Part shown: positions 1 to 7,740 of the stretch, in pieces
Layout of the letters: every line of letters starts with the position of its first letter
Position numbering within the stretch: the first letter of the stretch is position 1
Source of the DNA: JAKCDU01 sp035551615
Lineage (GTDB): Bacteria; Actinomycetota; Acidimicrobiia; Acidimicrobiales; Palsa-688
Assembly: GCA_035551615.1 (NCBI GenBank)
Contig: DASZNC010000112.1
Location: forward strand, 1 to 19,728
Length of the DNA stretch: 19,728 nucleotides
Direction: 5' to 3'
The notes under the pieces: model-generated
What the model was told of the DNA's origin: nothing
Seen by the model: the letters and a program-made list of their open reading frames with translations, nothing else
Database searches by the model: none
Made by a program: the position numbers and the translations under genes

Positions 1-227
1 CACCGAGTGACGACTCGACCACCCGACGGCCGCGTCGAGATGGCACTTGCGCCCCAAGTCGGTGGTGGCTGGATCGGGCCGGCGGCGGCGTTCTGCCGGC
101 TCTCCGCTCGGCCGTCGGCGCCGGCGATAGCTGTCACACCCACGGCGTAGGTTCGGCCACGCACCAACCGGGTTGCTTCGTCGGTTCGCCACCGGCCTGG
201 AGACAGATGCGATCTGAGAGGTGTTCG
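1..227. other. Upstream region, no gene recognised
   Basis: No protein, RNA gene or repeat could be recognised here. The plus-strand frame of the following SSB-like gene stays open back to about position 3, but the translated residues look like out-of-frame GC-rich sequence and contain no ATG/GTG/TTG giving a sensible N-terminus. It most likely holds the leader of the next gene. A weak -10-like TAGGTT lies at about 148-153, without a convincing -35 box. Confidence 0.4.
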
Positions 228-578
228 ATGACGAACGTTGTGGTGATCCAGGGCGTACTGGCCCGACCGGCACAGGACGTGCTCCTGCCATCCGGCGACC
301 GGCTGGTGTCGTTGGAGGTCACGGTGCGCCGGCCGGACGGCCCGGCGGAGCCGGTACCGGTGCAGTGGTCGGCGGCCCCCGGGTGGGTGTCGGAACTGGA
401 TGCCGGCGCCGAGGTGTGGGTGCTGGGCCGGGTGCGCCGTCGGTTCTTCCGGGCCGGGGGAGTGACGCAGTCGCGCACGGAAGTAGTGGCGTCGCGCGTG
501 GTGCGGGCGTCGGCCAGGGCCAAGGTGCGGACCCTCGTCACCGAGGCGGCCGCCCTCTTGGCAGAGACCGACGTCTAG
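228..578 (+). CDS. Single-stranded DNA-binding (SSB-like) OB-fold protein
   Basis: A 116-residue protein with the layout of a bacterial SSB OB fold: a starting strand (NVVVIQGVLARPA), an LPSG turn at residues 20-23, a W/G pair near the middle, the VLGRVRRRFF strand near residues 66-75, and a closing EVVA strand. It probably binds single-stranded DNA as an oligomer. The ATG at 228 is chosen because GAGAGG lies 6 nt upstream; an in-frame ATG at 207 has no such site. It is shorter than housekeeping SSBs (about 150-180 residues) and lacks the Gly/Pro-rich linker and the acidic DDxxPF tail that recruits repair proteins, ending instead in a short Ala-rich helix. It is therefore more likely an accessory SSB paralogue than the main replication SSB. 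The family call rests on motif layout alone. Confidence 0.72.
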   Translation: MTNVVVIQGVLARPAQDVLLPSGDRLVSLEVTVRRPDGPAEPVPVQWSAAPGWVSELDAGAEVWVLGRVRRRFFRAGGVTQSRTEVVASRVVRASARAKVRTLVTEAAALLAETDV

Positions 579-590
579 CCGCGCCGGGTA

Positions 591-606
591 CCGACCGGCC
601 GGTTGG
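591..606 (+). terminator. Weak GC hairpin after the SSB-like gene
   Basis: A 6-bp stem (591-596 with 601-606, one G-T pair) closes a GGCC loop 12 nt after the SSB-like stop codon. No T-tract follows. It may terminate the short upstream transcript, but in DNA this GC-rich such a hairpin can arise by chance. Confidence 0.3.
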
Positions 607-632
607 CGCCGACACACCGGCGAAGCAGCCGC

Positions 633-740
633 CGCCGGCGTGCCCGGTGTCCGGCTCCGCCCGGTGTCCGGCTCCGCCGGCGTGCCCGGTGTCCGGCTCC
701 GCCCGGCGGTCCGCCGCCGGCGTGCCAGGGCGTCGGCTCC
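633..740. repeat. Short GC-rich direct repeats between the SSB-like gene and fba
   Basis: A 29-bp unit (begins CGCCGGCGTGCC, ends GGCTCCGCC) occurs perfectly at 633-661 and 675-703. A partial 19-bp copy (660-678) bridges them, and a degenerate copy lies at about 712-740. The two full copies are 42 bp apart. The array is intergenic. Units are not separated by unique spacers, so it is a small tandem duplication rather than a CRISPR array. No function is evident. Confidence 0.75.
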
Positions 741-761
741 GGTATCCGGCCAGGCACCCAT

Positions 762-816
762 TAGGCTCTGAGGAGGCAAAACGCCGGCCGGCCGGTCGGC
801 CCTTACTTCCTAGGAG
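762..816 (+). promoter_or_regulatory. Possible fba promoter and ribosome binding site
   Basis: A TAGGCT hexamer at 762-767 resembles an actinobacterial -10 box and would give a leader of about 54 nt. The leader contains GAGGAGG (770-776), which has no start codon at a useful distance, then a self-complementary GCCGGCCGGCCGG stretch (783-795). AGGAG at 812-816 lies 11 nt before the fba ATG and is the likely, slightly distant, ribosome binding site. No clear -35 box is visible. Confidence 0.35.
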
Positions 817-827
817 TCCTTTAGGCG

Positions 828-1877
828 ATGGACCTGCACAAGCTGCTCGGCGACGACGCCGACGAGTTGCTCTCCTTCCAGTGCAAGGGGATCCCTCGAG
901 AGGACCTGCACCTGCCCAGCGGCGACGTCATCGATCAGGTGATGAGCTGGTCGGACCGCCCCATCCAGGTGCTGCGCAACCTGGAGAACATGTACCGCCA
1001 CGGCCGGCTGTCCGGCACCGGGTTCCTGTCGATCCTCCCGGTGGACCAGGGCATCGAGCATTCGGCGGCGGCCAGCTTTTCCCGCAACCCGGCCTACTTC
1101 GACCCGAAGAACATTGTGGAGTTGGCCATTGAGGGGGGCTGCAACGCGGTGGCCACGACCTTCGGTGTCCTCGGCATGGTGGGCCGCCGCTACGCCCACA
1201 AGATCCCGTTCATCGTCAAGCTCAACCACAACGAGCTGCTGACCTATCCCAGCCAGTACGACCAGATCATGTTCGGGTCCCCCCGGGAGGCCTACGACCT
1301 GGGCGCCGCCGGCGTGGGGGCCACGATCTACTTCGGCTCGGAGCACGCCACCCGCCAGATCCAGGAGGTGTCGGAGGCGTTCCAGGAGGCCCACGAGCTC
1401 GGGATGTTCACCGTCTTGTGGTGCTACCTGCGCAACAACGACTTCAAGAAGGACGGGGTCGACTACTCCCTCGCCGCCGACCTCACCGGTCAGGCCAACC
1501 ATCTGGGCGTCACCATCGAGGCCGACATCATCAAGCAGAAGCAGGCCGAGAACAACGGCGGCTACAACGCCGTCGGGTTCGGCCGGACCGATCCGCTGGT
1601 GTACGACCAGTTGACCACCGACCACCCCATCGACCTGACCCGTTGGCAACTGGTGAACTGCTACATGGGCCGCATCCCGCTGATCAACAGCGGGGGTGAG
1701 TCCAAGGGCGATTCCGACCTGGCCCAGGCCGTCCGCACCGCCGTCATCAACAAGCGGGCCGGGGGCGCCGGGCTCATCTCCGGCCGCAAGGCCTTCCAGC
1801 GGCCGACGGCCGACGGCGTCGCCCTGCTCCAGACCATCCAGGACGTCTACCTGGACCAGTCCATCACCGTCGCCTAG
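828..1877 (+). CDS. fbaB: Class I fructose-bisphosphate aldolase (FbaB/DhnA family)
   Basis: Cleaves fructose-1,6-bisphosphate to dihydroxyacetone phosphate and glyceraldehyde-3-phosphate, or the reverse, through a lysine Schiff base; cytoplasmic. The 349 residues match the length of E. coli FbaB (about 350). Visible marks are LPVDQGIEH (residues 70-78), the KLNHN segment, GATIYFGS, and DIIKQK, whose first lysine is residue 236, the Schiff-base position expected for E. coli-type FbaB. Towards the C-terminus NSGGES and GLISGRKAFQRP form the phosphate-binding loops. It is unrelated in sequence to the zinc-dependent class II enzyme. The ATG at 828 has AGGAG 11 nt upstream. It is followed by a hairpin and then korAB, so it is probably a single-gene unit, although all are central carbon genes. 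Confidence 0.95.
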   Translation: MDLHKLLGDDADELLSFQCKGIPREDLHLPSGDVIDQVMSWSDRPIQVLRNLENMYRHGRLSGTGFLSILPVDQGIEHSAAASFSRNPAYFDPKNIVELAIEGGCNAVATTFGVLGMVGRRYAHKIPFIVKLNHNELLTYPSQYDQIMFGSPREAYDLGAAGVGATIYFGSEHATRQIQEVSEAFQEAHELGMFTVLWCYLRNNDFKKDGVDYSLAADLTGQANHLGVTIEADIIKQKQAENNGGYNAVGFGRTDPLVYDQLTTDHPIDLTRWQLVNCYMGRIPLINSGGESKGDSDLAQAVRTAVINKRAGGAGLISGRKAFQRPTADGVALLQTIQDVYLDQSITVA

Positions 1878-1896
1878 CTCCGACCCGACCCGGACG

Positions 1897-1933
1897 CTAC
1901 TGAGCGGTAACGGAAACCCTACTGATCGGTAAC
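1897..1933. promoter_or_regulatory. Two 15-bp operator-like direct repeats upstream of korAB
   Basis: CTACTGAGCGGTAAC at 1897-1911 and CTACTGATCGGTAAC at 1919-1933 match in 14 of 15 bases and are 22 bp apart, close to two helical turns. The second copy is nearly palindromic (TACTGATCGGTA, 10 of 12 positions symmetric), as expected for a dimeric TetR- or GntR-like regulator. They lie in the fba-korA gap, 79 bp before the proposed korA -10 box and just before the fba hairpin. Regulation of korAB is inference, and no regulator gene lies in this window. Confidence 0.5.
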
Positions 1934-1936
1934 CGG

Positions 1937-1956
1937 GAGCCGGCCCAGACCGGCTC
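1937..1956 (+). terminator. Hairpin after fbaB
   Basis: A perfect 7-bp stem GAGCCGG/CCGGCTC (1937-1943 with 1950-1956) with a 6-nt loop. It lies 59 nt after the fba stop and is followed by a second small inverted repeat (GGCCC/GGGCC at 1963-1975). There is no U-tract, which is common for intrinsic terminators in high-GC actinobacteria. Confidence 0.5.
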
Positions 1957-2011
1957 GGGACCGGCCCGTCGGGCCCGCCCGATGAACATGTGAGTCAAGG
2001 GGTCGCCCCCG

Positions 2012-2017
2012 TAGACT
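2012..2017 (+). promoter_or_regulatory. korAB promoter -10 box (leaderless type)
   Basis: TAGACT at 2012-2017 fits the TANNNT -10 consensus. Transcription starting 7-8 nt downstream would begin at or next to the ATG at 2025, giving a leaderless mRNA. The other in-frame ATG (2019) would then lie upstream of the transcript. No good Shine-Dalgarno sequence precedes either ATG. Confidence 0.55.
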
Positions 2018-2024
2018 CATGACC

Positions 2025-3932
<1,908 letters not shown>

Positions 3933-3948
3933 AAGCGAGCACGAACAG

Positions 3949-4968
3949 ATGACAGACGTAGCCGTCCCGGTCACGACCAAGAAGGACTGGACGAGCGACC
4001 AGGAGATCCGCTGGTGCCCGGGATGTGGTGACTACTCGATCCTCACCGCCGTGCAGATGCTCATGCCTGAGCTCGGAGCCAAGCGTGAGGACACCGTGTT
4101 CATCTCCGGGATCGGGTGCAGCTCCCGCTTTCCGTACTACATGAACACCTACGGCATGCACTCGATCCACGGCCGGGCACCGGCCATCGCCACCGGCGTA
4201 GCCGTCTCGCGGCCCGACCTGCATGTATGGGTCATCACCGGTGACGGCGATGCCCTCTCCATCGGTGGCAACCACCTGCTGCACGCCCTGCGCCGGAATG
4301 TCAACCTGACCATCATCCTGTTCAACAACCAGATCTACGGTCTGACCAAGGGTCAGTACTCGCCCACATCGGAAACGGGGAAGGTCACCAAGTCGACGCC
4401 GTTCGGCTCGCTCGACCAGCCCTACAACCCCATCTCCCTGGCCCTGGGGGCCGAGGCCAGCTTCGTCGCCCGGACCCATGACATGGACCGCAAGCACATG
4501 ATGGAGACGTTCCGAGCCGCTTACCAGCACAAAGGCGCGGCCTTGGTGGAGGTGTACCAGAACTGCAACGTCTTCAACGACGGGGCGTTCGAACAGATTT
4601 TGACCAAGGACGCCCGGCCCCGGATGCTCATCGACCTGAAGCACGGCCAACCGGTCCGGTTCGGACCGGAGGGCGAGCACGGAGTGGTGATGTCGGGCGG
4701 CTCGGCCCAGATCGTCGAAGTGGCCGACGTCGGTGAAGACGCCCTGCTCGTGCACGACGCCCACAACCCGGACCCGTCGGTCGCGTTCGCCCTGTCCCGC
4801 CTGGCCTCCGGCCCAACGACGCCCACCCCTGTCGGGGTGTTCCGCCAGATAGAGCGGGCCGACTACGGCTCCCTGGTCAACGGCCAGCTGATGGCCGCCG
4901 CCGAAGCCAAGGGCCCGGGTGACCTCAAGGCCCTGCTCACTTCGGGTTCGACCTGGACGGTCGGCTGA
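3949..4968 (+). CDS. korB: 2-oxoglutarate:ferredoxin oxidoreductase, beta subunit
   Basis: The thiamine-diphosphate and [4Fe-4S] carrying partner of KorA. Over 339 residues it shows WCPGCGDY (Cys23, Cys26), GIGCSSR (Cys57) and a further Cys206 in QNCNVF, which fit the four iron-sulfur ligands. The ThDP/Mg motif runs from GDGDA (98-102) to NN (126-127). IYGLTKGQYSPTS is the typical substrate-side loop of OFOR beta subunits. ATG 3949 is chosen because the family N-terminus begins shortly before the CPGCG motif; the frame stays open further upstream, but only as overlap with korA. No ferredoxin gene is adjacent, so the electron acceptor must be encoded elsewhere. A strong hairpin ends the unit. 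Confidence 0.95.
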   Translation: MTDVAVPVTTKKDWTSDQEIRWCPGCGDYSILTAVQMLMPELGAKREDTVFISGIGCSSRFPYYMNTYGMHSIHGRAPAIATGVAVSRPDLHVWVITGDGDALSIGGNHLLHALRRNVNLTIILFNNQIYGLTKGQYSPTSETGKVTKSTPFGSLDQPYNPISLALGAEASFVARTHDMDRKHMMETFRAAYQHKGAALVEVYQNCNVFNDGAFEQILTKDARPRMLIDLKHGQPVRFGPEGEHGVVMSGGSAQIVEVADVGEDALLVHDAHNPDPSVAFALSRLASGPTTPTPVGVFRQIERADYGSLVNGQLMAAAEAKGPGDLKALLTSGSTWTVG

Positions 4969-4997
4969 GTCACCCGAGCGGCAGGAAATCGAGAAGA

Positions 4998-5028
4998 AGG
5001 GCCGCCCCTTGCAGCGAGGGGCGGCCCT
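4998..5028. terminator. Strong GC hairpin after korB
   Basis: An 11-bp perfect inverted repeat, AGGGCCGCCCC (4998-5008) with GGGGCGGCCCT (5018-5028), around a 9-nt loop. It lies 30 nt after korB and is not followed by T residues. It sits between korB and the convergent DUF1015 gene. Because the inverted repeat works on both strands, it could stop transcription from either side, though it is closer to korB. Confidence 0.8.
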
Positions 5029-5195
5029 GACAGGTCGGGGAGCAGAGGAGGCGCCACCCGACCCGCACACCATTCTCCGGCCTGGAACCGTGAATCGGCT
5101 GAGCGAAACCTGAGAAACGGGTCAGAATTCGTGCCAGCTGAGCGATGCTGCCTCTTCGCCGAAACCGCGGCGTCGGCCCGGGGCGCCTCGTCTCG

Positions 5196-6395
5196 CTAGC
5201 CGAGCAGTTCCCGGATCACCATCCCGGTGCGGGGCTTGGGCCAGAAGAAGGTGGTCTTCGGCGGCATGCGCACGCCGCCCCGGCTGATGTCGGCGATCTG
5301 GCCGACCGTCGCCGGCCGCAGCAGGACGGCGGCCGACGCCGACCCGGCGGCCACCGCCGCCGCGCAGTGGTCCCAGCCGTGCTGGTAGACGAGGTGATGA
5401 CGGGGTAGTCCGGCCAGGGCCACGTCCAGGCGGCTGCTGTCGAGATCGTGGGTGGCAGCGTCGATGACACTGGACCGGGGCCGGGCCAGATAGGCCTGCT
5501 CGGCGGTCAGGATGGCGACCGCCCCGGCCTCCTGCATCCGGGACAGGATGGTCCGGTCGACCGGCTCGGCCGGCGTCACGTCGAACCACTCGTCGAGCGC
5601 GCCGGCCAGATCGAAGCCGTCCGGCAGGCCCAGGATCAGGCGGTGGATCGCCTGGACGGTCAGCTGGTCGTCCGACAGTTCGACGACCAGGGTCATGACC
5701 GCATCGTCGTCGGCCGATGCCGCACCGGCCTCAGCCCGCTCGGCCCGGTAGTTGAGCGCCGTCTCGAAGCGGTGGTGCCCGTCGGCGATCAGCACCGGCG
5801 CCGAGGCGACGGCGGCCGAGATGGCGGCCACCTGGGCCGGGTCGGAGATGGGCCACATCTCGTGCACGATGCCGTCGTCGTCGAGGGCCCGCTCGAGCGG
5901 ATGGTCAGGGGGGGCCAGGTGGTCGGACAGCCCGGTGCCGGGCGACAGGCCCCAGATCGGTGACAGGTTGCTGCGGGTGGCCCGCAACAACTCGAGGCGG
6001 TCGGTCTTGGCCTTCGGCGTGGTCTCCTCGTGGGGCAGGATGCCGTCGCCCGGCTTCTCCAGGGTCAGCGCCCCGATCACACCCAGGGTCTGGGCCGGCG
6101 CCCCCGACGGGTCCGTGAACGACATCCGGTAGCCGTAGAAGCAGGGCTCGGCGTCGCGATGCAGCACCCCGCCGTCGCGCCACGAGTCCAGCAACTGGCG
6201 GGCCCGCTCGTAGCGATCGCCGCCCGACTCGTCGTGGGGGACTTCCAACCGGACCACGTTGGAGGGGCTGCGGGCCTCGAGGGCCACCCGCTCGGGGTCG
6301 GCGATCACGTCGTAGGGCGGGCAGACGACGTCGTCCAGCGAGGTCACGTGGGACTTGGAGTAGCGCAGTCCGGGGAACGGTTCGAAGCGGGGCAC
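5196..6395 (-). CDS. DUF1015 family protein, function unknown
   Basis: A 399-residue soluble protein of the DUF1015 family. The family signatures visible are the N-terminal PRFEPFPGLRY, CPPYDVI (residues 25-31), ILPHEETTPKAKTDRLELLRAT, and the invariant ADGHHRFETAL (about 204-214). The C-terminus is MPPKTTFFWPKPRTGMVIRELLG-like, as in relatives. Conserved His, Asp, Glu and Arg residues suggest an enzyme, but no reaction is securely established and I assign none. The preferred start is GTG at 6395, because relatives begin with M-x-RF-x-PF and a TACGCA -10-like box ends 7 nt upstream. GTG at 6419 would add eight residues. It is divergent from the HAD gene (57-bp gap) and convergent with korB. 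Confidence 0.88.
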   Translation of the reverse strand: MPRFEPFPGLRYSKSHVTSLDDVVCPPYDVIADPERVALEARSPSNVVRLEVPHDESGGDRYERARQLLDSWRDGGVLHRDAEPCFYGYRMSFTDPSGAPAQTLGVIGALTLEKPGDGILPHEETTPKAKTDRLELLRATRSNLSPIWGLSPGTGLSDHLAPPDHPLERALDDDGIVHEMWPISDPAQVAAISAAVASAPVLIADGHHRFETALNYRAERAEAGAASADDDAVMTLVVELSDDQLTVQAIHRLILGLPDGFDLAGALDEWFDVTPAEPVDRTILSRMQEAGAVAILTAEQAYLARPRSSVIDAATHDLDSSRLDVALAGLPRHHLVYQHGWDHCAAAVAAGSASAAVLLRPATVGQIADISRGGVRMPPKTTFFWPKPRTGMVIRELLG

Positions 6396-6402
6396 GGCCA
6401 AC

Positions 6403-6408
6403 TGCGTA
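6403..6408 (-). promoter_or_regulatory. -10 box for the DUF1015 gene
   Basis: On the minus strand TACGCA (6408 to 6403) ends 7 nt before the GTG at 6395, the spacing expected for a leaderless transcript. The last base is A rather than the preferred T, so the match is imperfect. Confidence 0.38.
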
Positions 6409-6440
6409 GCAGATCGCACGACCGACCCTCGGGGCCCATC

Positions 6441-6446
6441 TATCGT
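6441..6446 (+). promoter_or_regulatory. -10 box for the HAD-phosphatase block
   Basis: TATCGT at 6441-6446 ends 6 nt before the ATG at 6453, so transcription would begin at or near that A. There is no Shine-Dalgarno sequence, which supports leaderless expression. No good -35 box is visible about 17 nt upstream. Confidence 0.5.
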
Positions 6447-6452
6447 CGACTC

Positions 6453-7214
6453 ATGCTCTGGGTGTTCGACCTCGACGGTGTGGTGTGGTTGGCCGGCCAC
6501 GCCATCCCCGGTGCGCCCGAAGCAGTCACCAACCTGCGCCGGGCCGGCCACCGGGTCGCCTTCGTCACCAACAACTCCACACCGACGGTTTCGGAGTACG
6601 TCGAACGCCTGGGCCGGGCCGGCGTCCAGGTCGAGCCCGACGAACTGGCCACGTCGTCGCAGGCCGCCGCCACCCTGCTGCAGCCGGGCGACCGGGTAGC
6701 CATGGTCGGTGGGGAGGGTGTGCGCGAGGCCCTGGTCGAAAGGGGCGTCGAGTTGGTCGGTGCCGGGGACCGCCCCTCGGCCGTCGTGGTCGGGCGCAGT
6801 CTGCGCCTGGACTTCACCGAACTGGCCGATGCGGCGACGGCTATTCGGAACGGGGCCCGCTTCATCGCCACCAACACCGACGCCACGTTTCCGACCGGTC
6901 ACGGTCCGGAACCGGGTGCCGGTGCTCTCATCGCCTACCTGCAGGTCGGGTCCGGGCGATCGGCGGAAGTGGCCGGCAAGCCGGAGGCGGCCATGGCCGA
7001 GATGGTTCGCCGCCGGTTCGGCCCACCCGACGTCGTGGTCGGCGACCGGGCCGAGACCGACGGGGATTTCGCTGGCCGGGTGGGCGCTCCCTTCGTCCTG
7101 GTCCTGACCGGAGTGACCAAACGGGAGGATCTCCCGATCACGCCGGCACCCGCCCTGGTGGCCGAAGATTTGGCATCTGCGGTGCCCGCCTTCCTGGCCG
7201 AATCGGAGCAGTAG
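6453..7214 (+). CDS. HAD-superfamily subclass IIA phosphatase (NagD-like)
   Basis: A 253-residue cytoplasmic phosphatase. HAD motif I is FDLDGVVW, with nucleophile Asp6 and acid/base Asp8. Motif II is VTNNST (38-43). A motif III lysine lies in AGKPEAAM (about residue 172), and motif IV is VVGDRAETDGDFAGRVG followed by LVLTGV. The C2A-type cap between motifs II and III defines subclass IIA, which includes NagD and 4-nitrophenyl- or phosphoglycolate-phosphatase-like enzymes. The M. tuberculosis homologue in the same position relative to tlyA (Rv1692) is reported as a glycerol-3-phosphate phosphatase, so a role in clearing glycerol-3-phosphate is possible but not shown here. The ATG start is supported by the -10 box 6 nt upstream. 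Confidence 0.9.
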   Translation: MLWVFDLDGVVWLAGHAIPGAPEAVTNLRRAGHRVAFVTNNSTPTVSEYVERLGRAGVQVEPDELATSSQAAATLLQPGDRVAMVGGEGVREALVERGVELVGAGDRPSAVVVGRSLRLDFTELADAATAIRNGARFIATNTDATFPTGHGPEPGAGALIAYLQVGSGRSAEVAGKPEAAMAEMVRRRFGPPDVVVGDRAETDGDFAGRVGAPFVLVLTGVTKREDLPITPAPALVAEDLASAVPAFLAESEQ

Positions 7215-7225
7215 CTCTGTCTAGT

Positions 7226-7231
7226 TATGAT
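7226..7231 (+). promoter_or_regulatory. -10 box for the Ala/Lys/Thr-rich protein gene
   Basis: TATGAT at 7226-7231 is a near-perfect -10 hexamer located 5 nt before the ATG at 7237 and within the 22-nt gap after the HAD gene. An internal, leaderless-type promoter for the histone-like gene, and perhaps for tlyA-nadK-recN downstream, is likely. GGAG at 7232-7235 is too close to the ATG to serve as a normal ribosome binding site. Confidence 0.5.
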
Positions 7232-7236
7232 GGAGC

Positions 7237-7737
7237 ATGGCACGCGATGACAGGTTGAAGAAGGCTCAGGCCGCCGGAGCCGACTTCCTCGATGGCGCAC
7301 GGGCGAAGGCCGAGGATTTCCTCAAGGAGCTGGCGAAGGCCGGAGGAGATACCCAGGGTCGGGCACAAGGTGCGATCGACGACCTGGTCGTCGGAGGACG
7401 CAAGGGTACCGAGCAGTTCATAGCGGCGATCCGCAAGGAGATCGAGACCCAGCTGGGTTCGCTCGGCCTGGCCACCAAGACTGATCTGCAAGCGCTCGAG
7501 AGGCGCCTGGCCGGCCGGCCGGCGGCGACCACCCAGGCCGCCGCCACCAAGGCCACCGCCAAGAAGGCCCCGGCGGCCAAGGCCCCGGCCAAGTCGGCCC
7601 CGGCCAAGTCGGCCGCCACCAAGGCGACCGCCACCAAGGCGACCGCCACCAGGGCGACGGCCAAGAAGGCGCCGGCCAAGGCCACCGCCACCAGGGCCAC
7701 GGCGGCCAAGAAGACGACCAAGAAGGCCGCGGGCTGA
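7237..7737 (+). CDS. Helical protein with Ala/Lys/Thr-rich histone-H1-like C-terminal tail
   Basis: 166 residues in two parts. Residues 1-93 are charged and predicted helical, ending in TKTDLQALERRLAG. That segment resembles the C-terminal helix of phasin/PhaF-type polyhydroxyalkanoate granule proteins (where a K-x-D-L-x-A-L-E-R-R pattern occurs) and of small actinobacterial proteins encoded near tlyA. Residues 94-166 are low complexity: Ala, Lys, Thr and Pro with pentapeptide repeats (APAKS twice, ATKAT-type about three times) and an AKKTTKKAAG end, very basic, like bacterial H1-type or PhaF DNA-binding tails. A nucleoid or granule-to-DNA tether is plausible; no enzymatic motif exists. Its stop codon TGA (7735-7737) is in frame with tlyA and followed by only one codon before the proposed tlyA start. 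Confidence 0.8.
   Translation: MARDDRLKKAQAAGADFLDGARAKAEDFLKELAKAGGDTQGRAQGAIDDLVVGGRKGTEQFIAAIRKEIETQLGSLGLATKTDLQALERRLAGRPAATTQAAATKATAKKAPAAKAPAKSAPAKSAATKATATKATATRATAKKAPAKATATRATAAKKTTKKAAG
7582..7659 (+). repeat. 15-bp in-frame tandem repeats coding pentapeptides
   Basis: GCCCCGGCCAAGTCG occurs at 7582-7596 and 7597-7611 (APAKS). GCCACCAAGGCGACC occurs at 7615-7629 and 7630-7644, with a variant copy at 7645-7659 (ATKAT, ATRAT). Perfect nucleotide copies suggest recent expansion, so repeat number may vary between strains. Confidence 0.85.
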
Positions 7738-7740
7738 CAT

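Noticed and set aside
633..740. CRISPR array
   Set aside because: The copies overlap or abut, without unique spacers of regular length, and no cas gene is nearby.
6396..6902. N-terminal extension of the DUF1015 protein (frame open to 6902 on the minus strand)
   Set aside because: It runs antisense through the HAD gene, has no family similarity, and the normal DUF1015 N-terminus begins at 6395.
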